A stretch of DNA of 64,000 bases, taken from NCBI GenBank assembly GCA_016706055.1, contig JADJKL010000007.1, forward strand, positions 186,001 through 250,000, given 5' to 3'. Under the pieces are notes generated by a model. The model was given only the letters and a program-made list of their open reading frames with translations. It was not told the DNA's origin and made no database searches. How positions within the stretch are numbered: the stretch's first letter is position 1; every line of letters begins with the position of its first letter. Of this stretch, positions 34,488-42,962 are shown one piece after another. The position numbers were made by a program, and so were the translations under genes. The stretch is from Chitinophagaceae bacterium. Lineage in GTDB: Bacteria; Bacteroidota; Bacteroidia; Chitinophagales; Chitinophagaceae.

Positions 34488-35648
34488 ATGAAGACAACAG
34501 AAGCCACTAATTTATTAAAGCCTTACATTGTTTGGGTGCTGGCACCTCATCTCGAATCAGACGACCCGAATATTCAGCATTATTACGATTTTACACAAAG
34601 CATAAAAGAATACACACAGGTTTTTAGCGAACTAAAAACAGAATGGAAATGGCAGCCCGTTACAATGGATAATTATAAATCCATTATCCACTCCATTGCA
34701 GAAAGCAAGAACGGTAAGACGCCTTTGATACTAAACCTATGCGATGGCGATGAAGTAAATGGCTGTCCCGGTGTTTCTGTTATTAAAGAGTTAGACAAAC
34801 ATGGATTGATTTATACCGGCTCTGATGTTCATTTCTATAATATTACCACCTCTAAAGTGCCGATGAAGAAAGCTTTTGATAAAGCTAAAGTGGCAACTGC
34901 TAACTGGCGGGTGATAACAGATAAAAAAGGTTCTACAAAGGGAATTTGTAAAAGAGTAGGCACACCAATCATTATTAAACCAGCCGTTTCCGGTGGCAGC
35001 ATGGGTGTATCGGTAAAAAATGTGGTACACACAGAAGAAGATCTGGCTAATAGGGTTACGGAAATTTATAAAGGTTATCGTGGCTGGAATTTATTGGTTG
35101 ATGGGTTATTTGTTGAACAATTTATTACTGGCCCGGAGTTCACCACATTTATCACCGGTTCTGCCGATGATGAGGATAATTGCATTGTTTATGAACCAGT
35201 GGAAAGGGTTTTTCATGAATCTTTACCCGAAGGTGAAAAGTTTTTATCCTTCGACCGTCTCTGGGAAATATATGAGGACGAAACTCCTATGCCGCAGAAT
35301 GAAAATTTTTATAATTACAAAGCTGTTGAGCTTTCATTAATTCCTGCATTAAAACAATTAAGTCTTGATGCTTATAAAGCCTGCGGCGGAAAAGGCTACA
35401 CAAGAATTGACATCCGCCAGGATGCCGCAACAGGAAAACTGTACATGCTGGAAGCAAATGCCCAATGCGGTTTAAGTGAAGATGAAGATTACACTTCTAT
35501 CGGTGCCATTCTTAAAGTATCAAAAGTTTCTTTTACCGAAGTAATTACTGAAATATTAAAAGATGCGTTGAGGAGAAGTATGGCGAAACCTGTTGTAAAA
35601 AAGAAGCTCACAAAAACAAAAACCACAAAAGCTGTTTCAGTTAAATAA
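34488..35648 (+). CDS. ATP-grasp ligase related to D-Ala-D-Ala ligase
   Basis: 387-aa ATP-grasp enzyme forming an amide or peptide bond through an acyl-phosphate. P-I-I-I-K-P-A-V-S-G-G-S-M-G-V-S carries the ATP-binding Lys and glycine loop, and Y-T-R-I-D-I-R with M-L-E-A-N-A-Q-C supplies the Mg ligands. Classical Ddl ends that loop in N-T-x-P-G; here it is N-A-Q-C, so substrate choice is likely different. It is cytosolic with a Lys-rich tail. The start is ATG 34488 (a GTG precedes it). Sandwiched between SET genes. Confidence 0.82.
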   Translation: MKTTEATNLLKPYIVWVLAPHLESDDPNIQHYYDFTQSIKEYTQVFSELKTEWKWQPVTMDNYKSIIHSIAESKNGKTPLILNLCDGDEVNGCPGVSVIKELDKHGLIYTGSDVHFYNITTSKVPMKKAFDKAKVATANWRVITDKKGSTKGICKRVGTPIIIKPAVSGGSMGVSVKNVVHTEEDLANRVTEIYKGYRGWNLLVDGLFVEQFITGPEFTTFITGSADDEDNCIVYEPVERVFHESLPEGEKFLSFDRLWEIYEDETPMPQNENFYNYKAVELSLIPALKQLSLDAYKACGGKGYTRIDIRQDAATGKLYMLEANAQCGLSEDEDYTSIGAILKVSKVSFTEVITEILKDALRRSMAKPVVKKKLTKTKTTKAVSVK

Positions 35649-35686
35649 TTCCCTTTGGGCAAGCATAATAAATTTGCCTTTAATTA

Positions 35687-35712
35687 TTCGTGACATTCGT
35701 GTAATTCGTGGC
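35687..35712 (+). repeat. CACGAA-type repeat copy within the SET/ATP-grasp cassette
   Basis: ATTCGTGACATTCGTGTAAT followed by TCGTGGC, 20 bp before the ATG of the fusion gene. Same family as the copies at 29311, 29771 and 45599. Confidence 0.55.
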
Positions 35713-35731
35713 TAACATATCTTTACAACTC

Positions 35732-37165
35732 ATGAAAATTTGTGTCCTTCAACCCGATTATTCAACCACCGGTGTAGATTATAAAAACTACGACCCACCA
35801 AGGGATTTATCTCCTTTGTTGCCAGAAGATGAAGTACACAATGTTTTTCTCAACAAACTCACTACTTATAAACAACTCAAAGACCTCAGCAAACTTGGTT
35901 ATGATATTTTCGTTAACCTCTGCGAAGGTTATTTAGAATGGGAAGTGCCAAGTATTGATGTTATTTATACATTGGAGTTATTAAACCTTCCCTTTACCGG
36001 ACCAACTACAAAATTGTACGACCCGCCAAAGGAGTTGATGAAGTACCTGGCTTTTTGCGAAGGAGTAAAGACTCCAGGTTATGTTATCATCAATGAATTG
36101 AATGATGTGGATGATGCTGTAAAGCATTTATCATTTCCATTATTTGTAAAACCATCTAAGGCTGGCGATAGCTTGGGAGTAGATGAATTGTCACTGGTTA
36201 ACAATAAAATTGAACTGCAACAAAAATGCATCAGTATATTAGATGAGTTCGGTCCGCTGCTGGTAGAAGAATATATTGCGGGAAGAGAATTTACTGTTTT
36301 AGTTGCTGCAAATGTTGATGTACATACCTGTACCGTTTTTCGTCCGGTTGAATATTTATTTCCCGAGGGAAGAGAATATAAAACTTATGAATTAAAAACT
36401 TCAGAGCTTCATCCGGATTGTAATGTGCCTTGTACAGATGAAGTTTTGGATAAACAACTTCGCTCTGCAACGGAAAAGATATTCAAAGGTTTCAATGGCG
36501 TTGGTTATGGCAGATTAGATTTTCGGGTGAACGATAAAAAGGAAATTTATTTTCTTGAAATAAATTTTACCTGTTCCGTTTTTTATACAGATGGCTATGA
36601 AGGTTCGGCTGATTATATTTTAAAACATGATGGCATTGGTAAAGTTGGTTTCTTAAAACATATCATTGCCGAAGGCATTGCACGGCAAAAAAGAAAACGG
36701 AAACCATTTATTATGAAAGGGAATTCCATTGCCGGTTACGGCATTTATGCAAGCCGTAATATTAATAAAGGAGAAATGATCTTTAAAGGTGAAGGAAGAG
36801 CACAACGCATCATTACTAAACGATTTGTAGAAAAAAACTGGAATGAGGATGAGAAAATGCATTTCCGTCGCTATGCCTATCCTGTAAGTGATGAGCTTTT
36901 TATACTCTGGGATGACGACCCTTCCGAATGGGCACCGCAAAATCATAGCTGCGAACCAAACACCGTTTTTGATGGGTTAAATGTGCTTTCGCTACGAAAT
37001 ATTGCCGAAAATGAGGAATTAACCCTCGATTATGCCCAATTTCTAGATGAAAACATGGAACCCTTTCAGTGTCAGTGCGGTACAGCTTCTTGCAGAGGTT
37101 TGGTCGCCGGAGCACCCGGAAACTCCTTAACTTTGCGAGAACAATCCCAACCCAGGTTAAACTAA
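35732..37165 (+). CDS. ATP-grasp ligase fused to a SET methyltransferase domain
   Basis: 477-aa two-domain enzyme. Residues ~1-318 are an ATP-grasp ligase (K-P-S-K-A-G-D-S-L-G-V, E-F-T-V-L-V, Y-G-R-L-D-F-R and F-L-E-I-N-F-T-C). A basic linker (R-Q-K-R-K-R-K) leads to a SET domain (~335-460) with G-N-S-I-A-G-Y-G-I-Y-A, N-H-S-C-E-P-N, and post-SET Cys (C-Q-C-G-T-A-S-C). Ligation and methylation in one chain suggest the ligated product is methylated. ATG 35732 is chosen over an upstream GTG because it starts M-K-I-C-V-L. The substrate is unknown. Confidence 0.85.
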   Translation: MKICVLQPDYSTTGVDYKNYDPPRDLSPLLPEDEVHNVFLNKLTTYKQLKDLSKLGYDIFVNLCEGYLEWEVPSIDVIYTLELLNLPFTGPTTKLYDPPKELMKYLAFCEGVKTPGYVIINELNDVDDAVKHLSFPLFVKPSKAGDSLGVDELSLVNNKIELQQKCISILDEFGPLLVEEYIAGREFTVLVAANVDVHTCTVFRPVEYLFPEGREYKTYELKTSELHPDCNVPCTDEVLDKQLRSATEKIFKGFNGVGYGRLDFRVNDKKEIYFLEINFTCSVFYTDGYEGSADYILKHDGIGKVGFLKHIIAEGIARQKRKRKPFIMKGNSIAGYGIYASRNINKGEMIFKGEGRAQRIITKRFVEKNWNEDEKMHFRRYAYPVSDELFILWDDDPSEWAPQNHSCEPNTVFDGLNVLSLRNIAENEELTLDYAQFLDENMEPFQCQCGTASCRGLVAGAPGNSLTLREQSQPRLN

Positions 37166-37259
37166 CCCGCCTGCTTACGGTCTTACTTCCCTTCCATTGA
37201 ATTCTATTTTTCCCCATGCTATGTTCATGGTATTGAATGATTTATCTAAAAGATGAGCT

Positions 37260-38150
37260 ATGTCCCGTTTTGCTATATTGAAGCAAATAATGTTGCAACA
37301 CCGCTACCGTTTGGTAGTTACCTATGTCCTTTTCTCATTAGAAATGGTCGGCAATCTTTTGCGTCCACTATTTCTTGGAATCGCCATTAATGATCTGCTC
37401 AAAGGCAGTTACCGTGGGTTGATTTTGTTGTGCGGAGTTCATCTTGTATGGTTGATTATCGGAACCATCAGGCATCGGTTAGATACAAGAACTTACTCAG
37501 CTATTTACACATCACTCGTTACAAAGTTTCTTTCCCGCAGGTATAACAAAGCAGATGTTTCAAAACTTAGTGCACATTCTACATTGGCAAGGGAGTTTGT
37601 AGATTTTTTAGAATTCGATCTGGTATATGTAATGGAAGCGATTTTCAGCATTGTTGGTTGATTGCTATTATTATTTTTCTATGATACGTCAGTAGTGTTG
37701 GTTTGCCTTGGAATACTTTTACCTGTAACAGCATTCAGTTATTTCTATGGAAAAAAAATGAATACACTGAATAAGCAAAAAAACGACGAACTCGAAAAAC
37801 AGGTTGATACGATTACATCTGGCAATAATATTCTTATCAAAGAACATTATGACAACTTAAGAAAATGGCAGGTTCGCATTAGCGATCAGGAAGCATGGAA
37901 TTTTGGATTAATGGAAATACTAGTGATGATTGTTATGGGCTTATCATTGCTCATAACCAACAAAACAATGGGTGCCGAAATTGAAGCCGGAAGTCTTGTT
38001 GGCATCTACAGTTATATACAGCGTTTTGTTTCGGGTTTAGACACCATTCCATACACCGTACAACGCCTTTCTTCTCTCAATGATATTACCAGAAGAATTG
38101 AGTTGCATGAAGATGATCTTAGAACGCCGGGTTTGAAAGATGTGGCATAA
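37260..38150 (+). pseudogene. ABC-transporter-like six-TM protein, interrupted by in-frame TGA
   Basis: One continuous frame of 297 codons encodes a membrane domain like the ABC_membrane_3 group (transmembrane region without an ATPase domain), but a TGA at 37659-37661 stops it after residue 133. Both sides are well conserved in character (M-E-A-I-F-S-I-V-G before, L-F-F-Y-D-T-S-V-V-L after). It may be a point-mutated gene, or UGA could be read through. It follows the ATP-grasp-SET gene by 94 bp on the same strand. Confidence 0.7.
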
Positions 38151-38176
38151 TTGTTTTGTACCCTTACTAAAAGCAA

Positions 38177-38206
38177 AAAAGACAACAGGAGAGTCTGTTG
38201 CCTTTT
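38177..38206. terminator. Bidirectional terminator
   Basis: AAAAG-A-CAACAG, a 6-nt loop, CTGTTG-C-CTTTT: an 11-bp stem with one mismatch and A/T tracts on both sides, between two convergent genes. Confidence 0.7.
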
Positions 38207-38227
38207 GATTAAACTCGTTTGAGAAAA

Positions 38228-39553
38228 CTATTTAATTGCTTTTAATATCTTGCGGCTTCCATCGTCCAATGCTTTTTGAGCAGCGGCATCTGGTTTACCG
38301 TCATACTTTCCACTAACATTTGGTTTTGAACGAACAGAGCCATCTGCCAATTTTATAAGAGTAAGCGTTGCTTCAATATTATAGGAAGACGCAGCATTAG
38401 GGTCAGTGTATTTGATTGATTTAAGCAAACCACCAACCTTGCTACCTGATTTAATTTTTACAAAATCACTAGCTAATGTGTAGTCACAATTATATTTTTT
38501 AGCATCCTCTTCAGAACTTATAGCTATTGCTTCAACTGCACCATCTTTCAGAGAACCAACAAGGTGCTGCTGTAATTCCGACGTCTGTAATTGTCCATCA
38601 CCTCCTTTGGGTTCATATACACCAATACGAATAGTTCCAGTTTCTTTTTGTTCAGTCATTAGTTGTGTGTTGGGTTTATTATCCTGATTCTTGTAGTAGT
38701 CTTTCATCTCCTTCATATTAAACTTATTCTCCAACTCACTTTCGTTTGTGGCAAGGGCATATCCCAGCGGAATTTCGAAAAGCATGGAGTCTAATTTTTC
38801 TGAAGAAAACTCAACTGTTTCCAACGAAGTTGTAAACTCATTTGTTTTGGCTGACCCATTGCCCATTATAATAGTTCTTGTTTCAGTTAAAGGAAAACCA
38901 AGCTTTCCTTTTCCACTACGATGGGTAACGAAGCGATCTTTACAATCAGGTTGTGTTTGTTCTGTTGGTCTTATTGAGCTTGTTGTATTATAACGCACCG
39001 GGCAATTGAATTGTGGCAAATCAATATACCAGCCTTCTGTTTTTATAATGATGCTATCTTTCATAGAACAAGCATCCAGAGACGGTTTAATTTTTTGATA
39101 GGTCCACAAATGTCTTGCAGTAAATCCATTCATTTTTTTTCTTTCTGCAGTATCGGTAATGTTATACCACATATTAATAATTCCCCCTTTTTCGGTGCTT
39201 GTTTTTGGTTGCTTAGTGGTAACCGGTTTAGGTTTTGTCGTTGCTGGTTTTACATCGTCATCAATAATTTCTTCTTTCTGAAAGGGCGCAATAAAGTAAA
39301 GTTTTTTCTTATCATTTATTTTAATAGTGCGTTGAAGATCGCATTGTTCAATTGTTATTAGCTGCAAAGGCATTCCCATCATACTGCCGGGCTCGGTTCT
39401 TTTCCGCATTCCTTTAACATATATAGTTGACTCTGTCTTTATTCCCATCATGCTAGTAGACTGGCGAAGTTTGTACTGTTGGGCGTTTAATTTGTTGTTT
39501 GAATTCACCCCAAAAAAAATCACTACAACAAAAAATATAATGAGCCTTTTCAT
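38228..39553 (-). CDS. Exported protein of unknown function
   Basis: 441-aa protein with a signal peptide (core I-I-F-F-V-V-V-I-F-F, cut near N-A-Q). The first half resembles DUF4412-like periplasmic proteins (M-R-K-R-T-E, repeated M-M-G). A Thr/Lys/Pro-rich linker lies near residues 100-125. The C-terminal third (I-R-I-G-V-Y-E-P-K-G-G, then L-V-G-S-L-K-D-G and Y-T-L-A-S-D-F) has the alpha/beta look of CsgG-like or GLUG-type surface domains. Function unknown. Confidence 0.7.
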   Translation of the reverse strand: MKRLIIFFVVVIFFGVNSNNKLNAQQYKLRQSTSMMGIKTESTIYVKGMRKRTEPGSMMGMPLQLITIEQCDLQRTIKINDKKKLYFIAPFQKEEIIDDDVKPATTKPKPVTTKQPKTSTEKGGIINMWYNITDTAERKKMNGFTARHLWTYQKIKPSLDACSMKDSIIIKTEGWYIDLPQFNCPVRYNTTSSIRPTEQTQPDCKDRFVTHRSGKGKLGFPLTETRTIIMGNGSAKTNEFTTSLETVEFSSEKLDSMLFEIPLGYALATNESELENKFNMKEMKDYYKNQDNKPNTQLMTEQKETGTIRIGVYEPKGGDGQLQTSELQQHLVGSLKDGAVEAIAISSEEDAKKYNCDYTLASDFVKIKSGSKVGGLLKSIKYTDPNAASSYNIEATLTLIKLADGSVRSKPNVSGKYDGKPDAAAQKALDDGSRKILKAIK

Positions 39554-39650
39554 TCTGATAATTTTTATTTACTAATAACGGTATAAATTCCTAAATGAAG
39601 TTAGGTATTCGCCATTAATATAGCTCTGAGCAAAATCAGGAAAGAAATTT

Positions 39651-41513
39651 CTATCTTCCCATAAACACCATCAGTATCTGTACATCGCTTGGATTTATAC
39701 CCGATATACGGCTGGCCTGTCCCAATGTGCGGGGCTTTATTTTAGTAAGCTTTTCTCTTGCTTCGTTTCCGAGAGAAACGATTTTTTTATAGTCAAATGT
39801 CTCGGGGATTTCTAATTCTTCTAATTGAGACATTCTTTGTACTAACTCTTTTTCCTTTTCTATATAAGTATCATATTTCACCTGAATAGAGGCTTGTTCT
39901 AATGTTTCAGTTGAATAAGTTTTCAAGGCGTCTTTTAGTTTTGGTAATGCTTCCGCAAATTCATCCAGTTCCACATCCGGGCGCAGCAATATTTTTTGTG
40001 CTTTTTGTTTCTCAGATATTGGTGATGAATTAATCGTTGTAAAATATTCATTGATCTCTGCTGGTTCAACGGCAAAATCTTTAAGTATCAATTTTATTTC
40101 TTCTACTCCATTTCTTTTGGCAATTACCTTATCCATTCTTTCCTGCGATGCAAGACCTAGGCGATAACTTAATTCTGTTAATCGCAGATCTGCATTATCC
40201 TGACGTAACAGTGTTCTGAATTCCGCCCTGGATGTAAACATTCTGTATGGTTCATCAGTTCCCTTACTAATCAAATCATCAATGAGAACACCTATATAAG
40301 CTTCGCTTCTTTTTAATACAACCGGTTCCAGGTTTTTGGATTTTTGATGTGCATTAATGCCCGCCATTAAACCCTGACAAGCCGCTTCTTCATAACCCGT
40401 AGTGCCATTTATCTGTCCGGCAAAAAATAAATTTTGTATCCCTTTTGTTTCAAGAGTATAACGGAGTTGTGTAGGCGGAAAATAATCATATTCAATCGCA
40501 TAACCCGGACGGAACATTTTCACTTTCTCAAAACCCACTATATTACGAAGAGCTTCGTATTGCGTTTCCTCTGGCAATGAGGTTGAAAACCCGTTTACAT
40601 ATATCTCCACCGTATTCCATCCTTCTGGCTCTACAAAAAGTTGATGCCGATCTCTTTCGGCAAAGCGGTTGATCTTATCTTCTATGCTTGGGCAGTATCT
40701 TGGTCCTGTTCCGTCTATTCTTCCGGCAAACATGGGGCTTCGATCAAACCCAGTCTTTAAAACATCATGTACTGTCTGATTTGTATAGGTTATCCAGCAA
40801 CTTCTTTGAGTTTTTGGTTTCTCTGTATCTAGGAATGAAAAGCCAATCACTTCATCATCTCCCTTCTGCTCTTCCATTTTTGAATAATCAAGGCTTCGGC
40901 CATCAATTCTTGGAGGTGTTCCGGTTTTTAATCTATCGCTTTCAAAGCCCAGAGAAACCAATTGTTCAGTTATTCCGGTCGCAGCTTTCTCTGCCATTCT
41001 ACCACCACCAAAGTTCTTTTCTCCAATATGTACTATTCCATTCAGAAAAGTTCCGTTGGTAAGCACAACGGACTTCGCTTTTATCTCATGCCCTAAACCA
41101 GTCATTATTCCTTCACATTTGCCATCCTTTACTATAAGGCCTTTCACCATATCCTGATAAAAATCTAGGTTCGGTGTGTTTTCAAGCATTTCTCTCCACT
41201 TTAAATGGAAGAGCATTCTATCATTCTGGGCCCTTGGACTCCACATTGCCGGCCCTTTACTTCTATTCAACATTCTAAACTGAATGGTAGAAAGATCCGT
41301 TACAATGCCAGAATAGCCGCCCATCGCATCTATTTCCCTTACAATTTGCCCCTTAGCAATACCGCCCATAGCAGGATTACAGCTCATTTGGGCAATGGTC
41401 TGCATATTCATCGTTACTAAAAGGGTTTGAGAGCCAAGATTTGCCGCAGCAGCAGCCGCTTCACATCCAGCATGACCAGCACCTACTACTATTACATCGT
41501 ATTGGGGAAACAT
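39651..41513 (-). CDS. mnmG: tRNA U34 carboxymethylaminomethyl-modification enzyme MnmG (GidA)
   Basis: FAD enzyme that, with MnmE, modifies wobble uridine-34 in several tRNAs. The N-terminal dinucleotide fold is V-V-G-A-G-H-A-G-C-E-A-A, and family motifs include C-N-P-A-M-G-G-I-A-K-G and G-Q-I-N-G-T-T-G-Y-E-E-A-A-A/C-Q-G. Length 620 aa is normal. A -7 box five bases before the ATG suggests a leaderless mRNA. parS-like sites lie just upstream, fitting the frequent placement of gidA near replication origins. Confidence 0.96.
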   Translation of the reverse strand: MFPQYDVIVVGAGHAGCEAAAAAANLGSQTLLVTMNMQTIAQMSCNPAMGGIAKGQIVREIDAMGGYSGIVTDLSTIQFRMLNRSKGPAMWSPRAQNDRMLFHLKWREMLENTPNLDFYQDMVKGLIVKDGKCEGIMTGLGHEIKAKSVVLTNGTFLNGIVHIGEKNFGGGRMAEKAATGITEQLVSLGFESDRLKTGTPPRIDGRSLDYSKMEEQKGDDEVIGFSFLDTEKPKTQRSCWITYTNQTVHDVLKTGFDRSPMFAGRIDGTGPRYCPSIEDKINRFAERDRHQLFVEPEGWNTVEIYVNGFSTSLPEETQYEALRNIVGFEKVKMFRPGYAIEYDYFPPTQLRYTLETKGIQNLFFAGQINGTTGYEEAACQGLMAGINAHQKSKNLEPVVLKRSEAYIGVLIDDLISKGTDEPYRMFTSRAEFRTLLRQDNADLRLTELSYRLGLASQERMDKVIAKRNGVEEIKLILKDFAVEPAEINEYFTTINSSPISEKQKAQKILLRPDVELDEFAEALPKLKDALKTYSTETLEQASIQVKYDTYIEKEKELVQRMSQLEELEIPETFDYKKIVSLGNEAREKLTKIKPRTLGQASRISGINPSDVQILMVFMGR

Positions 41514-41518
41514 AGCGG

Positions 41519-41526
41519 CAAAGGTA
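41519..41526 (-). promoter_or_regulatory. -7 box abutting mnmG (leaderless)
   Basis: The minus strand reads TACCTTTG, then CCGCT and the mnmG ATG. Transcription would start at or within a base or two of the start codon. Confidence 0.5.
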
Positions 41527-41577
41527 CATTTTGAGACTCTAAATAAGGTAAGAAAGGATTAAGCTTAATAAAACCAA

Positions 41578-41635
41578 CGTTTCCCGTGAAACAATGTAAC
41601 TGTTTCAGGATGGAACCAATGTTTCCCGTGGAACA
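41578..41635. other. Pair of parS-like palindromic sites
   Basis: CGTTTCCCGTGAAACA (41578-41593) and TGTTTCCCGTGGAACA (41620-41635) each match the ParB site TGTTTCACGTGAAACA at 14 of 16 bases, both with C for A at position 7. A more degenerate third copy (TGTTTCAGGATGGAACC, 41601) lies between. All three end in CAATG or CCAATG. The location between mnmG and ybeY fits an origin-proximal centromere; the shared mismatch tempers confidence. Confidence 0.4.
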
Positions 41636-41639
41636 ATGG

Positions 41640-42080
41640 TTATTTCTTTTTAAGATACGACAAAAGATAAAAATCCTCTTTTCCCCTCATTTCAGCCTTT
41701 TGATCCTTTGTTTTGTCGCTATATCCACATAAATGCAATGCTCCATGAAATATTACTCTGTGAAGCTCTGATTTAAAGGAAACACCTAAAAGGCTGGCAT
41801 TATCCCTTACCCTATCCACACTAATATATATTTCCGCAGCTATCTCGTCAGACTCAGAAAGATCAAAGGTTATAATATCGGTATAAAAGTCATGCTTAAG
41901 AAACTGCTTATTAATCTCAAGCAATGCTTTGTCAGTACAAAAGATGTAGTTGATGGACAAAAGAGGCCTACCCTCTTTCTTAAAAATCAACTCTATAAAT
42001 TTCTTCAGCTTAGTTCTAGATTGAAGTCCTGATTTTACCCCTTGATAAAAGAAATAAACTTTTGATTTTGAAAGACTCAT
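41640..42080 (-). CDS. ybeY: Endoribonuclease YbeY (rRNA maturation)
   Basis: Zinc-dependent RNase for 16S rRNA 3'-end processing and ribosome quality control. The metal motif is H-G-A-L-H-L-C-G-Y-S-D; the third ligand region diverges from the E. coli G-Y-D-H form, as I recall for other Bacteroidota. ATG 42080 is preferred to an upstream TTG. Divergent from feoA; a TACTTTTG -7 box (42099-42106) lies 19 bp upstream. Confidence 0.88.
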   Translation of the reverse strand: MSLSKSKVYFFYQGVKSGLQSRTKLKKFIELIFKKEGRPLLSINYIFCTDKALLEINKQFLKHDFYTDIITFDLSESDEIAAEIYISVDRVRDNASLLGVSFKSELHRVIFHGALHLCGYSDKTKDQKAEMRGKEDFYLLSYLKKK

Positions 42081-42098
42081 ATTTTCAAATTTCGTAAA

Positions 42099-42126
42099 CA
42101 AAAGTAACCCGACAAGAGTAGCTTTG
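42099..42126. promoter_or_regulatory. Divergent -7 boxes for ybeY and feoA
   Basis: Minus-strand TACTTTTG at 42099-42106 faces ybeY. Plus-strand TAGCTTTG at 42119-42126 faces feoA, 16 bp before its ATG. Both match TAnnTTTG exactly, so the two promoters overlap in ~30 bp. Confidence 0.5.
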
Positions 42127-42142
42127 TAAAATAATAGAATAA

Positions 42143-42373
42143 ATGATAGTTAGGCTTTCAGATTTAAAACCGGGGCAGATAGGAATTATAAAAGAGTTCA
42201 ACAACAATGACTTGTTCTTAAAGTTAATGGAAATGGGATGTTTGCCAGGCGAAGAAATAGAGCTTGAAAAAATTGCTCCTCTTGGTGATCCGATTTGTGT
42301 AAATGTTGCGGGCTATCATTTAAGCTTAAGAATTAACGAAGCAGAACATATTTTAGTTGAACTAAACAGTTGA
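42143..42373 (+). CDS. feoA: FeoA ferrous-iron transport accessory protein
   Basis: 76-aa SH3-like beta-barrel protein that supports FeoB iron import on its cytoplasmic side. L-S-D-L-K-P-G-Q near residue 5, L-M-E-M-G-C-L-P-G-E-E-I-E and V-A-G-Y-H-L-S-L-R are the family hallmarks. feoA here is uncoupled from feoB, which lies ~4 kb away on the other strand. nadD follows after 15 bp. Confidence 0.9.
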   Translation: MIVRLSDLKPGQIGIIKEFNNNDLFLKLMEMGCLPGEEIELEKIAPLGDPICVNVAGYHLSLRINEAEHILVELNS

Positions 42374-42388
42374 TTATCAATTTATTAC

Positions 42389-42961
42389 ATGACTATTGGC
42401 CTATATTTCGGTTCGTTTAACCCTGTTCATGTTGGTCACCTAATTATAGCTAATCATTTTCTCAATGAAACAGCTATCGAAAAAATCTGGTTTGTTATAT
42501 CTCCACAAAATCCATTTAAAACAGAAGCTGGTTTATTAAACGAATACCATCGCCTGCATTTAGTAAAGACTGCCATTGAAAACGATAATCGCATTTCGGC
42601 ATCTGATATTGAATTTGGTTTACCAAAGCCGTCTTATACAACCAGCACCCTTGCCTACCTAAAAGAAAAGCATCCGGAACATGAGTTCTGCATTATAATG
42701 GGAAGTGACAGTTTTCAGAATCTACATAAATGGAAAAATGCAGAAGTTATAATTAATAACTACGACATCTATGTCTACAGTCGCCCAGGTTTTGAAGTAT
42801 CCAACACAATCAATGCAAGGCTACATATAATTGATGCACCATTACTTCAACTTTCGGCTACACAAATACGTAAGTCGCTAAAAGAAGGCAAGTCCATTCG
42901 CTATCAGGTTCCTGAATCTGTAAGAGAAGAAATAGAAAAAGGCGGTTATTACAAAAAATAA
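42389..42961 (+). CDS. nadD: Nicotinate-nucleotide adenylyltransferase
   Basis: Adenylates nicotinate mononucleotide in NAD synthesis. Nucleotidyltransferase motifs: G-S-F-N-P-V-H-V-G-H near residue 8 and the C-terminal S-A-T-Q-I-R-K-S-L. Normal length (190 aa). Together with nadA at 62 kb it gives two NAD genes in the window. Cotranscribed with feoA. Confidence 0.93.
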   Translation: MTIGLYFGSFNPVHVGHLIIANHFLNETAIEKIWFVISPQNPFKTEAGLLNEYHRLHLVKTAIENDNRISASDIEFGLPKPSYTTSTLAYLKEKHPEHEFCIIMGSDSFQNLHKWKNAEVIINNYDIYVYSRPGFEVSNTINARLHIIDAPLLQLSATQIRKSLKEGKSIRYQVPESVREEIEKGGYYKK

Positions 42962-42962
42962 G

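Noticed and set aside
37659..37661. UGA as selenocysteine in the ABC-like membrane protein
   Set aside because: No redox motif around it, no visible SECIS-like hairpin recognised, and no selA/selB/selC in the window.
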